DNA from: Chamaelirium japonicum
Taxonomy: Eukaryota > Streptophyta > Magnoliopsida > Liliales > Melanthiaceae
Assembly (NCBI GenBank): GCA_947650365.1
Contig: CANTAL010000147.1
Location: forward strand, 310,001 to 374,000
DNA length: 64,000 nt
Direction of reading: 5' to 3'
The translations under genes and the position numbers were made by a program. Below are positions 53,815-63,021 of this stretch, one piece after another; position 1 is the first letter of the stretch; each line of letters opens with the position of its first letter. The notes below the pieces were generated by a model. The model made no database searches and was not told the origin of the DNA. It saw only the letters and a program-made list of their open reading frames with translations.

Positions 53815-54640
53815 CCGCGGCTGGTGCCCGCAGCTCACTCGTGGCCCGCCCAGCATTTGAGAAATACTGGCAGTCAATGCTCTCGGCGCAGACCTCCCAC
53901 GGTAGGCGCCCAAGCTCGCCCGAAGTAGACCCTGACCGCATGTGACAGGCTCACATCGGAAGGAGATCGCTCGTGGCTGATGCTCGTGGCCCGCCCAGCG
54001 TTTGAGAAATACTGGCAGTCAAAGCTCTCGGCGCAGACCGCCCACGGCCGGCGCCCAAGCTCGCCCGAAGCAGACCCTGACCGTGTGTGACAAGCTCGCA
54101 CCGGAAGGAGATCGCTCGAGGCTGACGCTCGCGGCCCGCCCGGTGTTTGTGGAGTACTGCGAGTCAAAACTCTCGACGCAGACCGCCCACGGCAGGCGCC
54201 CAAGCTCGCCCGAAGCAGACCCTGACCGCGTGTGATAAGCTCGCACCGGAAGGAGATCGCTCGAGGCTGACGCTCGCGGCCCGCCTGGCGTTTGTGGAGT
54301 ACTGAGAGTCAAAACTCTCGACGCAGACCGCTCACGGCAGGTGCCCGCAGCTCGCTCGAGGCAGACACTTACCGCATGTGAGGAGCTCGCATCGGAAGGA
54401 GATCGCTCGTGGCTGATGCTCGTGGCCCGCCCGGCATTTGTGGAGTACTGAGAGTCAAAACTCTCGACGAAGATCGCTCACGGCAGGTGCCCGCAGCTCG
54501 CTCGAGGCAGACCCTGACCGCATGTGAGGAGCTCGCATCGGAAAGAGATCGCTCGTGGCTGATGCTCGTGGCCCGCCCAGCGTTTGTGAAATACTGACAG
54601 TCAAAGCTCTCGGCGCAGACCGCCCACAGTTGGTGCCCGC
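53815..54640. repeat. 145-bp tandem array of element 1
   Basis: Landmark G(T/C)GGCCCGCC recurs at 53841, 53986, 54131, 54276, 54422 and 54568 (spacings 145, 145, 145, 146, 146). Each unit holds GGAAGGAGATCGCTCG and a GACCCTGACCGC-type stretch. It lies between the antisense gene's promoter and the 3' LTR. Several overlapping ORFs on both strands come from the repeat alone. Confidence 0.93.
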
Positions 54641-54742
54641 ATCTCCCCAGGTGGAGGTCGCAAGTGACTAGAACTCCCAATTCGACCGTCGTGCGCAATA
54701 AGACTCCTGAGCAAGCACCAAAGTCTGCTTGGTCGCTCCCTC
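54641..54742. other. Unique spacer before the PPT
   Basis: About 100 bp of non-repeated sequence between the last 145-bp unit and the polypurine tract. No feature seen. Confidence 0.5.
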
Positions 54743-54754
54743 AGGAGGGAGTAA
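54743..54754 (+). other. Polypurine tract of element 1
   Basis: AGGAGGGAGTAA lies immediately before the 3' LTR. This is the usual site where plus-strand DNA synthesis is primed. Confidence 0.85.
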
Positions 54755-55802
54755 TGTTGGGGGTAGCTGAAATCTGCCCTGGAGTTCGCACTCTTAGGAG
54801 CTCGCCCAAGTTCGCCCTTGCCCGTGGATCTTATAGACCCTAGGATTCCAAGGGGTGGGGAACTCGCCCAGGAGCTCGTTCAGGAGCTCGCCTAAGCTCT
54901 CTCATGAGCTCGCCCAAGCTCGCTCAGGGCTTGCCAAACTCGTTCAGGAGCTCGCCTAAGCTCTCTCGTGAGCTCGCCAAACGGGGTTCGCCAAGATCGC
55001 TCAGGAGCTCGCTTAGCTCGCCCCGAAGCTCGCCCAAGTTCGCCCTTGCCTGTGGATCTCATAGACCCCAGGATTCCAAGGGGGAGCGAGCTCCATATTC
55101 GGCCGAAGGTGCTTTAGGCAAAAAGCTCGCTCAGGAGCTCGCACAAGCTCGCGCAGGAGCTCGCCAAGCTCGCTCAGGAGCTCGCCAAGCTCGCTCAGGA
55201 GCTCGCACAAGCTCGCTCAGGAGCTCGCCAAGCTCGCTCAGGAGCTCGCTCGGGAGCTTGCTTAGCTCGCTCTGGAGCTCGCCCAAGCTCGCCCCGACCC
55301 CTGTTTATTGGAGAGGTTGCCCCTGCGAGGTCCGACTCTTGATAAATATGGACGAAAGGATGGAGCAGTACCGGGCGAGCTGGCTTTCGCTTCCTCCCTG
55401 AGACCGCCCGGATTTGAACATTCCAGAATGGCCACCTGGCCGCGACAAGAAAGACACTCAAACCGTCTGGCAGGCTTGACGACAGAATGTCAGGGCATGA
55501 GTACCAAGGACTGTCAGACCCACGCGAGCCATAACGTGGGGGTCTAGAAGGCCCTGGAAGAATCTCCACGTGTCGGGGCATGGTAGGCCGCCGATTGCTA
55601 TAAATGCTCACCCCCAGGCTCCATAGTACAGGTTCGAAATCCTTTTCCCTACCACTTTGGTATACCACAGCTCGCCGTTGTGCCACCGTGACTAACTTGA
55701 GTGTCGGAGGGTCTGCGCTCCTAAGGGAGCCAGCCGTTCTCACGTTCTCTTTTCTTTGTCTTGCAGGCAGCCCGCACGGACCAGCGAAAAATCCCCCGAA
55801 CA
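54755..55802 (+). repeat. 3' LTR of element 1
   Basis: 1,048 bp, TGTTGGGGG...CCGAACA. Differs from the 5' LTR by roughly 20-25 substitutions by eye, an extra 43-bp GAGCTCGC-type unit near 55200, and a 10-bp loss near 55457. TATAAAT at 55599-55605. Followed by the GATTG duplication (55803-55807). Confidence 0.95.
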
Positions 55803-57726
55803 GATTGTATGAATGAATTAGAATGAATTCGTATGATCCATTCAAATTCATTCGCACGATCCATTCTAATTCATTCATACGATCCATTCTAATTCATTCA
55901 TACAATCCATTCTAATTCTTTCACACGATCCATTCTAATTCATTCGTAGGATCCATTCTAATTCATTCGTACAATCTATTCTATTTCATTCGTACGATCC
56001 ATTCTTACTCATTCGTATGATCCATTCTAATTCATTCGGACGAATGTATCCATTCTAATTTATTCGTACGATCCATTCTAATTCATTCGTACAATCCATT
56101 CTAATTCATTCGTACGATCCATTCTACTTCATTCGTCCGATCCATTCTAATTCATTCGCACGAATGTATCCATTCTAATTCATTCGTACGATCCATTCTA
56201 ATTCATTCGTACGATCCATTCTAATTCATTCGTAAGATCCAGTCTAATTTATTCGTACGATCCATTCTAATTCATTCGTACGATCCATTCTAATTCCTTC
56301 GTACGATCCATTCTAATTCATTCGTACGATCCATTCTAATTCATTCATACAATCAATTCTAATTCTTTCACACGATCCATTCTAATTCATTCGTACGATC
56401 CATTCTAATTCATTCGTGCAATCCATTCTATTTCATTCGTACGATCCATTCTTACTCATTCGTACGATCCATTCTAATTCATTCACACGAATGTATCCAT
56501 TCGTACGAATGAATTAGAATAGATTGTACGAATGAATTAGAATGGATCGTACGAATGAATTAGAATGGATCGTACGAAGGAATTAGAATGGATCGTACGA
56601 ATGAATTAGAATAGATCGTACGAATGAATTAGAATGGATCGTACGAAGGAATTAGAATTGATCGTACGAATGAATTAGAATGGATATATTCGTGCAAATG
56701 TATTAGAATGGATCGTATGAATGTATTAGAATGGATCGTATGAGTGAATTAGAATGGATCGTACGAATGAATTAGAATGGATCGTATGAATGAATTAGAA
56801 TGGATACATTCGTGCGAACGAATTAGAATTGATCATACGAATGAATTAGAATGGATCGTGCGAATAAATTAGAATGGATCGTATTAATGAATTAGAATGG
56901 ATCTTACGAATGAATTAGAATGGATCGTACGAATGAATTAGAATGGATCGCACGAATGAATTAGAATGGATACGTTCGTGCGAATGAATTAGAATGGATC
57001 GGACGAATGAATTAGAATGGATCGTACGAATGAATTAGAATGGATCAAATGAATGAATTATAATGGTTACATTCATGCGAATGAATTAGAATGGATCGTA
57101 CGAATGGATTAGAATGGATCGTACGAATGGATTAGAATGGATACATTCGAGCGAATGAATTAGAATGGATCGTACGAATGAATTAGAATGGATCATACGA
57201 ATGGATTAGAATGGATCGTACGAATGAACTAGAATGGATACATTCGTGCGAATGAATTAGAATGGATCGTACGAATGAATTAGAATGGATCGTACGAATG
57301 AATTAGAATGGATCTTACGAATGAATTAGAATGGATCGTACGAATGAATTAGAATGGATCGTACGAATGAATTAGAATGGATACATTCGTGCGAATGAAT
57401 TAGAATGGATCGTACGAAGGAATTAGAATGGATCGTACGAAGGAATTAGAATGGATCGTACGAATGAATTAGAATGGATATATTCGTGCAAATGAATTAG
57501 AATGGATCGTATGAATGAATTAGAATGGATCGTATGAGTGAATTAGAACGGATAGTACGAATGAAGTAGAATGGATCGTATGAATGAATTAGAATGGATA
57601 CATTCGTGCGAATGAATTAGAATGGATCGTATGAATGAATTAGAATAGATTGTGCGAATGAATTAGAATGGATCGTACGAATGAATTAGAATGGATACAT
57701 TCGTGCGAATAAATTAGAATGGATTG
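55803..57726. repeat. Satellite block between elements 1 and 2
   Basis: Same 23/28-bp satellite, about 80 monomers. Begins with the right GATTG target copy (55803-55807). Flips R to F at about 55830 and F to R at about 56505. The second junction (CGAATGTATCCATTCGTACGA) and its flanks repeat the junction at ~290, so it is another duplicated block. Ends with GATTG directly before element 2. Confidence 0.95.
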
Positions 57727-58750
57727 TGTTGGGGTTAGCTAGAAACCACATATCTTGGATAGCCTTGCAAAACACATCTGAGATAGAGTTCTCGAGGGAG
57801 CCCGTCCAGGAGCTGGAACTCTCGGAAGCCGAGCGTGCCCCATTTAAGCTCGCAAGGAGCTCGCCCTCCCAGCCCATCAGGAGCTCACCCCCCACAGGGA
57901 GCTGGATGGACACCTTGTATCTGAGTGCAGCTCGCCCCTCCCAGCCCATCAGGAGCTCGCCCCATAGGGAGCTGGATGGACACCTTGTATCTGAGTGCAG
58001 CTCGCCCCTCCTAGACCCCGCAGGAGTTCGCTCCCCCGTGCTCATCGAATCATCTTGACAATGGAGCGAGATCCACATTGGGCTGAAGGGACCGAAGGCC
58101 AAGAGCTCGCTCAGGAGCTCGCCCAAGTTCACTCAGGAGCTCGCCTAGCTCGCGCACGAGCTCGCCCATGCTCGCACAGGAGCTCGCCCATGTTCGCTCA
58201 GGAGCTCGTCTAGCTCGCTCAGGAGCTCGCCCAGACCCCTGTTTATCGAAGAGGTTGCTCCCGCAAGGTCCGACTCTTGATAAATACGGACAAGGGGGCG
58301 GAGCAGTGTAGGGCGAGCTTGCCTTTGCTTCCTCCCTGAGCCCGCCCAGACTCGAGCATTCCAGAATGGCCACCTGGCCACGACAAGAAAGATTCCCTCC
58401 CCCACTCAAACCGTCTGGCAGGCTTGACGACAGAATGTCAGGGCGCGAGTACCAAGGACTGTCAGACCCACGCGAGCCAGATCGTGGGGGTCTAGAAAGC
58501 CCTGGAAGAATCTCCACGGGTCGGGGTACGATAGGCCGCCGATTGCTATAAATGCTCACCCCCAGGCTCCATAGTACATGTTCGAATTCCTTTTCCCTAC
58601 CACTTTGCTATACCGCAGCTCGCCGTTGTGCCACCGTGACTGACTTGAGCGTCGGAGGGTCTGCGCTCCTAAGGGTGCCAGCCGTTCTCATGTTCTCTTT
58701 TCTTTGTCTTGCAGGCAGCCCGCACGGACCAGCGAAAAATCCCCCGAATA
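57727..58750 (+). repeat. 5' LTR of element 2
   Basis: 1,024 bp. The first ~17 bases and the last ~510 (from GACCCCTGTTTAT at about 58234) match element 1's LTR. The intervening U3 is different: TTAGCTAGAAACCACATATC, then a 70-bp direct duplication (GCTGGATGGACACCTTGTAT at 57901 and 57971) and its own GAGCTCGC repeats. The end is CCGAATA instead of CCGAACA, so the terminal CA is mutated to TA. TATAAAT at 58547-58553. Confidence 0.9.
57870..58015 (+). repeat. 70-bp direct duplication in the U3 of element 2
   Basis: Two near-identical tandem units spaced 70 bp (marker GCTGGATGGACACCTTGTAT at 57901 and 57971), each followed by CTGAGTGCAGCTCGCCCCTC. Absent from element 1. Confidence 0.9.
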
Positions 58751-58752
58751 TT

Positions 58753-58770
58753 TGGCGCCGTCTGTGGGAT
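58753..58770 (+). other. Primer binding site of element 2
   Basis: TGGCGCCGTCTGTGGGAT, identical to element 1 and two bases after the LTR end. Confidence 0.8.
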
Positions 58771-58840
58771 CTTCGACTGGTTCCTGCGAGAACGCCCACG
58801 GCCACGCGGTTGAGCGCCGTTCGCTTTTGTAACCCCAAAG

Positions 58841-60306
58841 ATGGCTCCGGTGACAAGGGGACGCAGGCGACCGAGGACTCGTGCCAGATCTGCGCGCAGC
58901 GAGCCTCCGGTCGAGACCCCTCAGCCCCCGGTCCCGCTCAGTGACCAACTCTTGTTGGAGATGTTGGCCACCCAGCGGGCGATGATGGAGGAGCTGACAC
59001 GATTGCGTCAGGCTCTGGCGGCCAGCCGACGATCTGGGCCGGCGAAGACGGCGTCTCCGGTGCGACCACCGGCGTCAACATCGCGCCCTCCCACGATCGC
59101 TCCGACGCGGCAGGTTTCCCATCCGGAACCCCCAGTCGGGAGAGCGGCTGCGCGAGGGGTGCCGGAAACCCCGCTCACAAGGTTGCAGAAGCTAGTCACC
59201 CAGCGATCTAGCAACCAGGCGACCTCGCGCGCGACCATCCCTTGCCGCCGTAGCCGGAGCGTTGATTCTGACGGATAGGAGGAAAGGTCTCTAGAGCGGG
59301 ATCGCGACCCGCGCCATCGGCGACGAGGGAAAGAGCCCGTGGTGGAAATACCTTCCGAAGCTCGCAAGGCAACGGCATCCCACAGACCAACTGACGCGTT
59401 GAAGGAATCCGCGGGTGGACGGCAAGGAGGTCGCCGAGCGGTTGCCCCCGAGGGTCGCCGCGGGGTGGGACCGACCTCACCACAAGGGAGCGTACGAGAC
59501 CGCCTAGGACCTGCGCAGCCGACTCTGGGAGTTCTCCCCGGGCACTGGCAGCGATCTAGTGCGCCAGTAGATTTGCTTGAAGACCTCGCCGCCCACGGAG
59601 GTAGCTCGCCTTTCACCAGCGAGGTCCACCAAGGGGGTTTTCCGCACCACTGGACCCCCCCGAAGTTTGTATTGTTCGACGGGTCGCAGGATCCCGTTGA
59701 CCAATTCTTGGCTTACAGAAAGCTCCTGTTTTTCCGGGACCAAGACCACGTCTTGTGCCGAGCATTCCCGAGCAGCTTGACCGGCTCGGCATTGAACTGG
59801 TTCCACAAGTTGCCGCCCGGCATGATCCCCGACTTTCCAACTCTCTCTAGGCTATTCCTGGAGCAGTATCGCTGCAATAGGCAGCCCCCGAAGAGAATCG
59901 AGTCTTTGTTTACTCTAACCATGGGAGCCCGCGAGATGCTCCGGTGCTTCGCAACGCGATTCCAAAGTGCCTACCTTGCTCTGGAAGACGCGGCGGGCCA
60001 AGATCGTACCGTGGTGAGTGCTTTCAGAAGCGCCCTCCCCGAGGGTTGCAAGCTTCATGACGCTCTAGTGATCGAGGACCCTCGCATGATGGTTGAACTA
60101 TTTGCCCTGGTCCAGCAACACATCAAGATCGAAGACGCTGTGCTAGACCGGAAGGGAAAGGCAGTCGAGCAGCGACCTCCTCCGGCCCCGCGACCGCTGG
60201 TCGTCAAGGCCGTGGAGAGAAGGGAGGTGCCCCTGGGGGTGCCTTTGCCCAGACCGCCCGCTGTTCCTGCTGAACAGCCCGCTGAAGCACCCGCGGCTGT
60301 CGCTGG
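58841..60306 (+). pseudogene. gag of element 2, broken and truncated
   Basis: ATG 58841 (MAPVTRGRRRPRTRARSARS), homologous to element 1's gag start. It stays open where element 1 has its TGA and lacks element 1's 1-base deletion. It carries its own in-frame TAG at 59276-59278 (element 1 has TCG there), after which the same frame continues through the capsid domain (VLFDGSQDPVDQFLAYRK; CRAFPSSLTGSALNWFHKLP; LALEDAAGQDRTVVSAFRS). The gene is cut at 60306, before the zinc knuckle, by the LTR of element 3. The last ~20 codons of the open frame (to 60367) are LTR sequence. The stops in elements 1 and 2 are at different sites, so they arose independently. Confidence 0.9.
60302..60306. repeat. Predicted target duplication of element 3 (GCTGG)
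   Basis: Last five bases of element 2's gag before the inserted LTR. Element 1's uninterrupted gag has GCTGG followed by AAGG at the same place. The second copy should lie beyond the window, where gag resumes. Confidence 0.6.
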
Positions 60307-60712
60307 TGTGGGGGAAAATCTTCGTGCCGACCCGAAGACCTTCGCAGCACCAGTCAATTGGAGTTGAAGTTGACGTCGAAGATCGTTGGTCGATCTGTTG
60401 ATTGGAGTTGAAGTTACCTCTTTCGATATGTAAACAGAGAGGCAATCAGAGAGAGAGTTTGACACAAGAGATGTGATCTCGGAGTTCAGCCGAAGCCTAC
60501 GTCTCCGTGCTATAGGGAGCAACCCGAATTCACTAACACTTATGTTGAAGTGATCTCGACAGGCCGAGTATCACTGAAAACTCTAATCTCTTCGAGAGAA
60601 AAAGAAGATCAAAGAGAGGTGGAAGATGGGAAGTTGGAAATCCCAGAGCTCTGGTTTTTTTAGAACTGAGAGTTCGATCTCAGATTCGATCCTTTTACAT
60701 TCGAAGGCTCTG

Positions 60713-60721
60713 CTATTTATA
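60713..60721 (-). promoter_or_regulatory. LTR TATA box of element 3 (TATAAATAG)
   Basis: TATAAATAGCAGAGCC on the minus strand, about 410 bp from the LTR's 3' end and downstream of the 43-bp array. This is the usual place for a U3 promoter. Confidence 0.7.
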
Positions 60722-60784
60722 GGATTCCCGGGGAGGAATTCCGGGGCAAATGGCGGTTTTTGCTGTCGTATATGGGGATCCTCC

Positions 60785-61165
60785 AGGTAAAGCTGGTGGG
60801 TCCCGCTGTTGTCTTCGGGGGCCCACCAGGCAGGACCGGTGGGTCCCACTGTGGTACTCGGGGGCCCACCAGGCAGGGCCAGTGGGTCCCGCTGTTGTCT
60901 TCGGGGGCCCACCAGGCAGGGCCGGTGGGTCCCGCTGTGGTACTCGGGGGCTCACCAGGCAGGGCCAGTGGGTCCCGCTGTTGTCTTCGGGGGCCCACCA
61001 GGCAGGGTCGGTGGGTCCCGCTGTGGTACTCGGGGGCCCACCAGGCAGGGCCGGTGGGTCCCGTGGTAGTCTTCGTGGGCCCACCAGGCAGGGCCGGTGG
61101 GTCCCGTGGTAGTCTTCGTGGTCCCACCAGGCAGGGCTGGTGGGTCCCGTGGTAGTTGGTATACT
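60785..61165 (-). repeat. 43-bp tandem array in the U3 of element 3
   Basis: GTGGGTCCC recurs exactly every 43 bp from 60796 to 61140 (nine starts). Two alternating unit types are interleaved in the left part: CTGTTGTCTTCGGGGG and CTGTGGTACTCGGGGG. Each contains GGGCCCACCAGGCAGGG; GGGCCC with ACC/GGT arms is partly self-complementary. TGGGCCCACC resembles the TGGGCC-type motifs found in plant promoters. Long ORFs on both strands here come only from the repeat. Confidence 0.95.
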
Positions 61166-61187
61166 TCTGCCAAAATTTGCACCCACA

Positions 61188-61199
61188 GTTACCCCCTCC
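61188..61199 (-). other. Polypurine tract of element 3
   Basis: GGAGGGGGTAAC on the minus strand, directly upstream of the LTR start TGTGGGTGC. It ends in GTAAC much as element 1's tract ends in AGTAA. Confidence 0.8.
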
Positions 61200-61309
61200 A
61201 AGTTAGCTAGAGTTCGTTCTGGCTGGCTTGGATTTGGTGCAAAAAATAGCAATCCCCTGTCGCAAAAAGGCATGAAGAAGCTTGTCGAGTGTTAGCATAA
61301 AAAAGGACT
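61200..61309. other. Spacer between PPT and 119-bp array of element 3
   Basis: Unique sequence with no recognisable feature. Confidence 0.5.
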
Positions 61310-62575
61310 AACCGGTCAATTTTGATTGATCGGTCAATTTTGACCGATCGGTCAATTTTGATCGATCGGTCAAATTTTGACCGATCGGTCAAAATTCAAC
61401 CGGTCAAGAATCGGGTGATCGGTCAAAGAACAGGGTTTTTTGACCGATCCAGTAGGAAATTTGACCGATCGGTTGAAATTTGACCGATCGGTTAATTTTT
61501 GACCGATCGGTCATATTTGACCGATCGGTCAAATTTTGACCGATCGATCAAAATTCAACCGGTCAAGAATAGGGTGATCGGTCAAAAAACATGGTTTTTT
61601 GACCGATCCAGTAGGAATTTTGACCGATCGAATGATTTTTGCCGATCGGACAAGTTTGTCCGATCGGTAAAAATTATCCGATCAAGGTTCGAGTGATCGG
61701 CAAAAAACCTTGGTTTTTTGCCAGATCCAGTAGAAATTTGACCGATCGAATAATTTTAGCCGATCGGTCAAGTTTGACCGATCGGTTAAAAAATATCCGG
61801 TCAAGGTTCGAGTGATCGGCAAAAAACCTTGGTTTTTTGCCAGATCCAGTAGAAATTTGACCGATCGAATGATTTTAGCCGATCGGTCAATTTTGACCGA
61901 TCGGTTAAAAAATATCCGGTCAAGGTTCGAGTGATCGGCAAAAAACCTTGGTTTTTTGCCAGATCCAGTAGAAATTTGACCGATCGAATGATTTTAGCCG
62001 ATCGGTCAAGTTTGACCGATCGGTTAAAAAATATCCGGTCAAGGTTTGAGTGATCGGCAAAAAGCCTTGGTTTTTTGCCAGATCCTGTAGAAATTTGACC
62101 GATCGAATGATTTTAGCCGATCGGTCAATTTTGACCGATCGGTTAAAAAATATCCGGTCAAGGTTCGAGTGATCGGCAAAAAACCTTGGTTTTTTGCCAG
62201 ATCATATAGAAATTTGACCGATCGAATGATTTTAGCCGATCGGTCAATTTTGACCGATCGGTTAAAAAATATCCGGTCAAGGTTCGAGTGATCGGCAAAA
62301 AACCTTGGTTTTTTGCCAGATCCTGTAGAAATTTGACCGATCGAATGATTTTAGCCGATCGGTCAATTTTGACCGATCGGTTAAAAAATATCCGGTCAAG
62401 GTTCGAGTGATCGGCAAAAAACCTTGGTTTTTTGCCAGATCATATAGAAATTTGACCGATCGAATGATTTTAGCCGATCGGTCAATTTTGACCGATCGGT
62501 TAAAAAATATCCGGTCAAGGTTCGAGTGATCGGCAAAAAACCTTGGTTTTTTGCCAGATCATGTAGAAATTTGAC
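61310..62575. repeat. 119-bp tandem array rich in GACCGATCGGTC palindromes
   Basis: TCAAG(G/A) landmarks at 61563, 61682, 61801, 61920, 62039, 62158, 62277, 62396 and 62515 are spaced exactly 119 bp with no indels. Each unit carries the GACCGATCGGT palindrome core, a CGATCGAATGATTTTAGCC stretch and a GGCAAAAAACCTTGGTTTTTTG inverted repeat. The left end (61310-61560) is an irregular zone of short GATCGGTCAATTTT units. Alternate units share GATCATATAG or GATCCTGTAG, hinting at dimeric amplification. It sits between the 3' LTR and the extra ORF, like the 145-bp array of element 1. Confidence 0.95.
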
Positions 62576-62580
62576 AGATT

Positions 62581-62837
62581 AGTTGAAAGTTTTGAACCTG
62601 CCCTTAGAGAGGGTTTCGCAACTGTTCTGTTCTTCGATCTTCTGGCAGAGTTTTGAACATTGATGGAGTTTGATCTTTCCTGTGTTGTGTCATTGGTTGG
62701 TTTGAATGAGGCTTTTGACCGGCGGTCCGGTTTACTCAGACCGGTGACTCGCTTGGACCGTTTGGTTCACGTGGACCGGTGGTCCGACGTTTCGTCTGGT
62801 CCGACGGTTCGTCTGATTTTGTGCCTGCTACGGATGG
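62581..62837. other. Spacer with GGACCGGTGGTCC-type short inverted repeats
   Basis: Between the array and the candidate ORF promoter. Holds several GGTCCG / CGGACC-like motifs (GACCGGCGGTCCGG at about 62719, GGACCGGTGGTCCGACG at about 62784). A frame open from 62660 crosses this into the true ORF in another frame and is not credible. Confidence 0.5.
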
Positions 62838-63021
62838 ATGCCACGTGTTCCTACAAAAACACTCGATTTGATATGGTGAAGACACGTGTCTTCTCGATTT
62901 GCGTACCTGTTTTACCCTGGGTATATGAGTTTCACTGGCTGTCATTTTTGCCTCACGCTTCAAAAATTTTTCGAAGTCCAGACTTTTTGCTCCCGATTTC
63001 TGCTTTTGCTCGATCGATCAG
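62838..63021 (+). promoter_or_regulatory. Candidate promoter of the element 3 extra ORF
   Basis: CACGTG G-boxes at 62842-62847 and 62883-62888. The second lies at the centre of a 16-bp perfect palindrome (GAAGACACGTGTCTTC, 62878-62893). A TATA-like GTATATGAG lies at 62921, about 100 bp before ATG 63022. The G-box plus TATA about 95 bp before the ATG parallels the antisense promoter of element 1. Confidence 0.5.

Larger units (their letters stand above)
42623..55802 (+). mobile_element. Element 1: complete Tat-lineage Ty3/gypsy LTR retrotransposon
   Basis: 13,180-bp element: 5' LTR, PBS, gag-PR-RT-RH-aRH-INT, 78-bp repeats, antisense gene, 145-bp repeats, PPT, 3' LTR, all within a perfect GATTG target duplication. 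Assignment to the Tat lineage rests on the second, archaeal-type RNase H before integrase, on the TTTGGCGCC junction after the LTR, and on the large antisense extra ORF between integrase and the 3' LTR. The LTRs differ at about 20-25 positions in ~1 kb by eye plus two indels, so the insertion is relatively young. Yet both the polyprotein and the antisense ORF carry stop codons, so it is non-autonomous now. Confidence 0.95.
57727..60306 (+). mobile_element. Element 2: 5' part of a sister LTR element, interrupted
   Basis: Begins with TGTTGGGG after GATTG in the satellite. Contains a complete 5' LTR, the PBS and the first two-thirds of gag, near-identical to element 1. It is split at 60306 by the nested minus-strand element 3. 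Its remainder, 3' LTR and right target copy lie beyond the window. Confidence 0.9.
60307..61187 (-). repeat. 3' LTR of element 3
   Basis: 881 bp, reading TGTGGGGGAAAATC...GCACCCACA on the plus strand, with TGTGGG/CCCACA inverted ends. On the minus strand it starts TGTGGGTGCAAATTTTGG, has a 43-bp repeat array in U3, a TATA box (60721-60713), and ends GATTTTCCCCCACA. No similarity to the LTRs of elements 1 and 2 is apparent. Confidence 0.8.

Noticed and set aside
53517-54698. Overlapping ORFs on both strands behind the antisense gene
   Set aside because: Products of the 145-bp tandem array and its flank; no conserved domain, and the frames repeat with the array.
60750-61273. Long ORFs on both strands with repeating PxGPxxPAWW or GGPPGxAGGS peptides
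   Set aside because: Direct translation of the 43-bp U3 repeat; all frames are open because the unit lacks stops.
61310-61700. Small ORFs with repeated DRSxKIDRS peptide
   Set aside because: Translation of GATCGGTC short repeats; no support as genes.
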